Assembly (NCBI GenBank): GCA_036873755.1 | Contig: JAVTVY010018814.1 | Span: 1 to 64,000 of the forward strand | From: Hanleya hanleyi | Taxonomy: Eukaryota; Mollusca; Polyplacophora; Lepidopleurida; Hanleyidae | Reading direction: 5' to 3' | Length of the DNA: 64,000 nucleotides | Program-made: the position numbers and the translations under genes | Shown: positions 59,046-64,000 of the stretch, in pieces | How the letters are laid out: each line of letters opens with the position of its first letter | Numbering within the stretch: the stretch's first letter is position 1 | Notes under the pieces: model-generated | What the model was told of the DNA's origin: nothing | Database searches by the model: none | The model's input: the letters and a program-made list of their open reading frames with translations, nothing else

Positions 59046-61255
59046 ATTCTCGATGCTCATGTGGTAACACTCTAGCGAACAGTTCAGTTGTATGTTTTTC
59101 TATGATAGATTCTCAGGGGAAGTCGCGTACCACAGGTGCATAACAATTAACGATATACCACAAGAACGTTGTAGTAATAATCTGCGAAAGAGAAGAGTGT
59201 CATTAGCTCGTAGAGGCGAAGAGAAGACATTTTGATGTTCTGATCATGAAAATTAAACTGAAAAACTATTAACAATATGCATATAAAACTTTCCAGAACG
59301 CTGTAGAGCTGTGAATGAATGGACTTTTCTCGAACATTAAAGGGACTACCAGATGGTACTCTTCAGGTTTTTCCAGACCTCCAAATGCTAAATCTTGAAA
59401 TCATTCAAACAGTAACCAATATATGATTTGTCTTACGATAAAAAAATTCTCCAATGTGGAAATGTTTGATATTTGGAATCTTAGATAATGAACAAAAGGT
59501 TTATTCGATATCCCAAGAATTTAGCAGCCATTTTCCTCACATAGACTGGTGAGGATGAACTTGGGTTTGACACTACTTTCCACGTCTATACTTCTGGAAG
59601 ATTCGGGAAATCCCCGCGCACTATCGCGGATGAACCTCACTTGATAGCGTCTGTAAATCTGTCGTCTATGATTATGAGATGCGTTAATATACCTATGTGG
59701 TTTGCCCCCACTCTTGTATTTGATAGCCATAGCGATCATTATCCCAGTGTCGTTGAGCCTGCTAAGTCTCGTAATTCCACCCAAAAATCCTCTAAGACAA
59801 AACAGTTAGCGCTCATAAGTGTTTAGTTTGCGTTATCAGATCCCACTAATTTTCTCGAAAGACTAGGGAATTGAACGGACATCGTATCATCTTGGAAATA
59901 TCGTGTGTTGGTATATTATAGCTAGAAATTCAAGAATATCAATTATACCATAACGTGAGAAACACATACCCTGGAAGCAAAACGTTATTTATCACATATT
60001 TACCTGTGATGCTGGACATTTAGCCCCGTTGATACTGTGGAATGACACTGTTCCATATCATGATGGATTTCTGCCCTCACGCGTGGGCCTGACGTTTGTT
60101 TTCCGCCCTTGGGCTGATGTCGCGCACAGGAGTTGTTCCCCTAGAGGAACTCGTCGTATTCTGTCCGCAGTCTGACCGAGCGCACTTTTGTGCTTTTCAC
60201 CTGGATCTTGCTACGTCATTCGATAATCGATCCCGAATTTGAACCTTTTCGCTCTGGTGTGTCATGAAAATGAGACGAAGAAATTTTCGCAGCATTGACT
60301 GCATTCTACCGAGGGTCCAATTTTCGATGAAACAGTTTCATGTAAAACTAAAATCTTGCCTACTTGTTTTGTCAGTTACAATGCTACCATTAATATATAA
60401 ATATGCCTTCGGCCCTCTGGCTGATATGGGGGCTCGGGCTGATACCAGGGCTGATATGGAAATGGGTATACAATAATCTCTATATATCAGGAGCAAGATT
60501 ACAATTTTAGACTCAAGGTATGCAAATTAGATCTGAATGTCCTTATCGAGTTGACAGTTTCTTGTGTATTTTGTGTTAGATGTTACCTACTTTAGTAAGC
60601 TTAGATTCAGATTATCGATTTCAAGAAAGAATCTTGACCCTCAACGAGAATATTAATTTGTCTAATGGATATGTATATATATTTTCATTTTGCTCGCTCG
60701 GACATGAGATTAATACAGAAGATACAAATACTGATGAAATACTTTTCATATCTTTATGGTTGATTTACATTTCGTGACTCAGTGATGTGACTTCTCAAAT
60801 ACATCATGGGCATCATGGAAGACGTGGGCACAACTAATATACCATTACGCTTTGTAACGTAGGTGTAAGCCTGGGGGTAGTATTGACCTAACTGGTGCGT
60901 ATTCAGAGAAAGCCTTCTGTGATTAGTCAATCTTATGTGCTATGAAAGGTATAATGCACACATATATTGGATTTAATCACAGCCAGCTCGTAGTATATGT
61001 ATATTGAAAAGCCGAAGCAGATAATAATAAAAATGTCAATATAATGAGATTAGGACTCAACAAGATTATCATGGATAAAACTGGGTAAAACAGTTCGCAG
61101 CTACCTGTTCGTGTTGATTATAAAGGCTCAGTTCCTTTCCAATGTTCTAGACAGAAAACTGTTCGTTAAAAGATTTGCAATGTAGTGGACTGGTATTCCG
61201 GGCAAATGCTTTTATTTTAGCCCATTCAGCATACCTCTGTGGACAAATGTTTATA
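59046..61255. other. no gene recognised
   Basis: An 87-residue minus-strand frame (59521-59784, rich in Arg) and short + frames lack domains and splice support. Confidence 0.4.
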
Positions 61256-61261
61256 GGCTAC

Positions 61262-62130
61262 TGAGCATCACCCTCACTCTCGCCCCCCCCCCCCCTCACC
61301 CCCGAGAGCACATTCATTAGTATTTGTCTAAACACAACAATAACGGTGCCTCACAACTAATATCTAGATTTCCATAAAATTGATTTGTTCAGGATTACAA
61401 CAAAGTATTTGGGTTACTGTAGATGTGATGCTTCAAAAGTCAAGTTTCGTTTTCCGTAAAATAGACATTTTACTCAGGCTGTTTAACTCGAAATAGAAGA
61501 CAACTTCAACTAAAACATTTGTCCCCTCTTTCAAACAGTTATATAATTGTTTTAGAATGAAGTTTTGTGATGAAGAATATAAAGAAATGTTTTCAAATTG
61601 GCATGCTATGACGACGATTAACGCTTACAAATCTCTGAACAAATTTTAAACACAAATATTTACTATATGTCTCCAGTCTGAATGTTTTACGAGAAATGGA
61701 CAATTCTTCATGTGAAACTAATGGAAATACCGACTGCGAGGAATTGCTCCTGACAACTTTCAGATTGTTGATACTATACTTAGAATAGGGAATTTCCTTC
61801 CCAAGAAGAAAGCTAGAATATTTGGAATTGACAGATTTTCCCTCGGGAGAGATAAATTGAAGCGATATGCAAGAAAAAGCCTTAAGAGATGCCTTTTCTC
61901 CCATTTCACTGACATCGATCTCACCACCACACTGGTCATTCCACAGATCTATAATTATATATTCTGAAACGTTTATTTATTCAGCGTCGCAAACGCATAA
62001 GTACTGGTATGACTTGGATTTTTCTTCTAGGATTTGCGATTAGAATGTTCATTGTTTTCCTCCATATTGTTTTCTTTAGAACGCGATCAAAAACAACTAT
62101 GCAAAAATGGCAGGCACAAACATTCACACC
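61262..62130 (+). repeat. 0.8-kb tandem duplication, unit 1
   Basis: Matches 62335-63140 collinearly: GAGAGCACATTCATTAG, TAATATCTAGATTTCCAT, TCGAAATAGAAGACAACTTC, TACTATATGTCTCCAGTCTG, ACGAGAAATGGACAATTCTT, CTGACAACTTTC, AATTGACAGATTTTCCCTCG, TTTCACTGACATCGA, TTTATTTATTCAGCGTC, TATGCAAAAATGG. It begins with a C run at 61283-61295. Unit 1 holds an extra GCGATATGCAAGAAAAAGCC region. Confidence 0.85.
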
Positions 62131-62334
62131 CGGAATCATTGTTTTAATAAGATATTAAACGTTTTTTCGCTGCATTTTGATATAATAAAAATCACATCTT
62201 AATTATTATATTGTATAATTTCTCAGACTGTTCTTTAAAAGTTTCGCAAGAAATGAGTTGTTAGTCCGGAATAATACTTTTTATTTTCTTTCTTGTTCAA
62301 CATGCCTCTCCGAACGAATGTTCTTGGGCTAGTG

Positions 62335-63140
62335 AGAACTACCCCTCCCCCCCCACCATCACCACTCCCGCCGACATGAGAGCACACTCATTAGCATTTG
62401 TCTACCCGCAGCAATAATTGTGCCACAAATCTAATATCTTTATTTTCCATGAAGTTGATTTATTCATGATTACAATACAATATTTTGGCCACTTTAGACA
62501 TTTTACACAGACTATTAAATTCAAAAATAGAAGACATCTTCAACTAAAAGATGTGTACATGTGTTATATAGTAGTTTTGATTGTGTAATGAAGAATATAT
62601 CCAAAAAAAATGTTTTAAAATTTGCAAGCTTCGACGAAGATTGTTTTCCAATCTTGGAACAAATTTCAAACACGAATACTTACTATATTTATCCAGTCTG
62701 AATATTTCACGAGAAATGAACAATTATTCATGTGGAACATGGAAATCCCGACTGCGAAGAATCGTTCCTGACAATTTTCATGTTTTAAATGACACTATTT
62801 AGAAAAGGGTTTTTCCTTCCCTAGAAGAAAAGTTTAAGGTGGAATACTAGAATCTTCTGCAATTGACAGATTTTGTCCCTCGAGGGAGGTAAATTCTTAA
62901 GGTTATTGAGTTGCCTTTGCCTATTTCACTGACATCTGACTCTCAACCGCAATGGTAATTCCACAGATATAAAATTATATAATTTGAAACGTTAATTTAT
63001 TCAGCATCACAAACGCATTAGTACTGTAGATGTGGTAGAACTTGGATTTGCGTTTAGAATGTTTTTTTTCTGTATATTCTTGGCTTTATAATTGGATAAA
63101 AAACAATGATGCAAAAATGTCAGCCATAAAAATTCAAAGT
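62335..63140 (+). repeat. 0.8-kb tandem duplication, unit 2
   Basis: Second unit, with many substitutions and small indels relative to unit 1. It also begins with C runs. No coding frame is shared between the units, so conservation gives no protein signal. Confidence 0.85.
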
Positions 63141-64000
63141 TTTCTCACTTGAAACATATTTTGGTAGAATGAAAATCCTATATCAGATGATAAAATTGGT
63201 ATCCAGAATTTTAATGAAAACATGGGTCACATTTTCGGGCTATTACAGAATGATAAATAATAAATAGGACATCTCTAAATAAACATTTAGGTTCTTGTAG
63301 AGAACAACATTCCGAACTCCAGTTGTCCATTTTGAACATTTTCCCAGAAACAGTCATGTTTCCTTGTAAAACAAACACAGAAATCCAAGGTTAGACTGCT
63401 TATGGTAGGCGCATTTTCAGACTTAAATATATACTATTTAGGAATTTGATGTACTGGTAGAAGAGAGCTTTAACGTAGAATATCAAGACAGAAAAAAAAT
63501 ATTTTGCCCTTCAAAACGGTGGGTCAGTAATACGTGTAATGACACACGTAGCACCAACTGGTTGTTGCTCCCTTAAATCTTATGGAGCTGAAACTGTCTG
63601 ATATTTATAACCAAATTGATGTTCTGGAATCGAAAGCAAGCTTTGCATTGTCATATTTCCAGACGAACTCCTGTACCGTGCTTGTTCAACAGATATCGGA
63701 TATTCTTCATTAGGCGCATATCATTGACCCGTCAAAAGGGACGAGTGGTCAAGAAGCCTTTACTGGTTGACCTAAAGACGATGCCGATACAAGTGTGTCC
63801 TGAACACATACTCATCAATTACTTGCCGACGGGCGGTGGTTCTCTACAGGTACTCCGGCTTCCTTCACCAACCAAACTGACTGTCGCCATATGAGTGAAA
63901 CAACCTTGAGTGTAAAATTAAGCCAAATCCCCCTGATCAGTTCAACTCCTGAATGAAGCAGTTTTCGCATGAAACTTATACGTTGCATGCAGTAAAGTAG
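63141..64000. other. no gene confirmed
   Basis: A 92-codon + frame at 63616-63894 includes a CTACAG then GTACTC donor-like site near 63850, preceded by ILINYLPTGGGSLQ. Acceptor phases do not fit the cadherin gene and no domain is recognised. Confidence 0.3.

Noticed and set aside
63616..63894. A 92-codon + frame with a donor-like CAG-GTACTC as a downstream cadherin exon
   Set aside because: Acceptors upstream give early stops in the needed phase, and the sequence shows no EC-repeat motif.

Overview
The window looks like gene-poor, AT-rich nuclear DNA from a marine invertebrate, most likely a mollusc. The reasons are spliceosomal exon-intron structure, no operons or ribosome binding sites, many short degenerate interspersed repeats, satellite and minisatellite arrays, a tRNA-derived SINE, and a repeat at about 3.70-3.89 kb that resembles one I remember from gastropod and bivalve genomes. 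The species cannot be named from the sequence. Most open reading frames here are chance frames or lie inside repeats.

The one well-supported gene is the 5' part of a cadherin on the + strand. Exon 1 (42667-42727) encodes a signal peptide. Exons 2 (44817-45059) and 3 (46835-47104) encode EC1 and the start of EC2. All junctions are phase 1 and the GT/AG signals are good. Intron 1 holds a 240-bp tandem duplication, and intron 2 is largely filled by two same-strand copies of local repeat families. No further cadherin exon could be found before 64000, so the gene probably continues outside the window. A weaker candidate is a minus-strand first coding exon at 15091-15037 (ATG in good context, 18 codons, perfect GTAAGT donor).

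The rest is a layered repeat landscape. 0-7 kb: an inverted duplication of a transposon-borne reading frame, a two-copy tandem repeat, a foldback element made of TTGAGTGA iterons, and a 140-180 bp inverted pair. 9-27 kb: many copies of a modular interspersed family, one split by a 558-bp TTAA-flanked transposon, plus a TGTGTT-iteron element and a piggyBac-like MITE. 30-33 kb: a diverged satellite interrupted by a piggyBac-like MITE and a second CTCTCTAAAA-ended foldback element, then a cluster of POU-type octamers. 35-37 kb: a palindrome complex with about 18 GATATC cores, then a degenerate tandem repeat. 39-40 kb: an 18-copy 57-bp minisatellite. 53-64 kb: a SINE between two copies of another repeat, the most complete piggyBac-like MITE, more interspersed copies, and an 0.8-kb tandem duplication.

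The most unusual pattern is a set of short elements whose interiors are built from 8-12 bp palindromic words. Two share the same CTCTCTAAAA terminus but have unrelated words inside.
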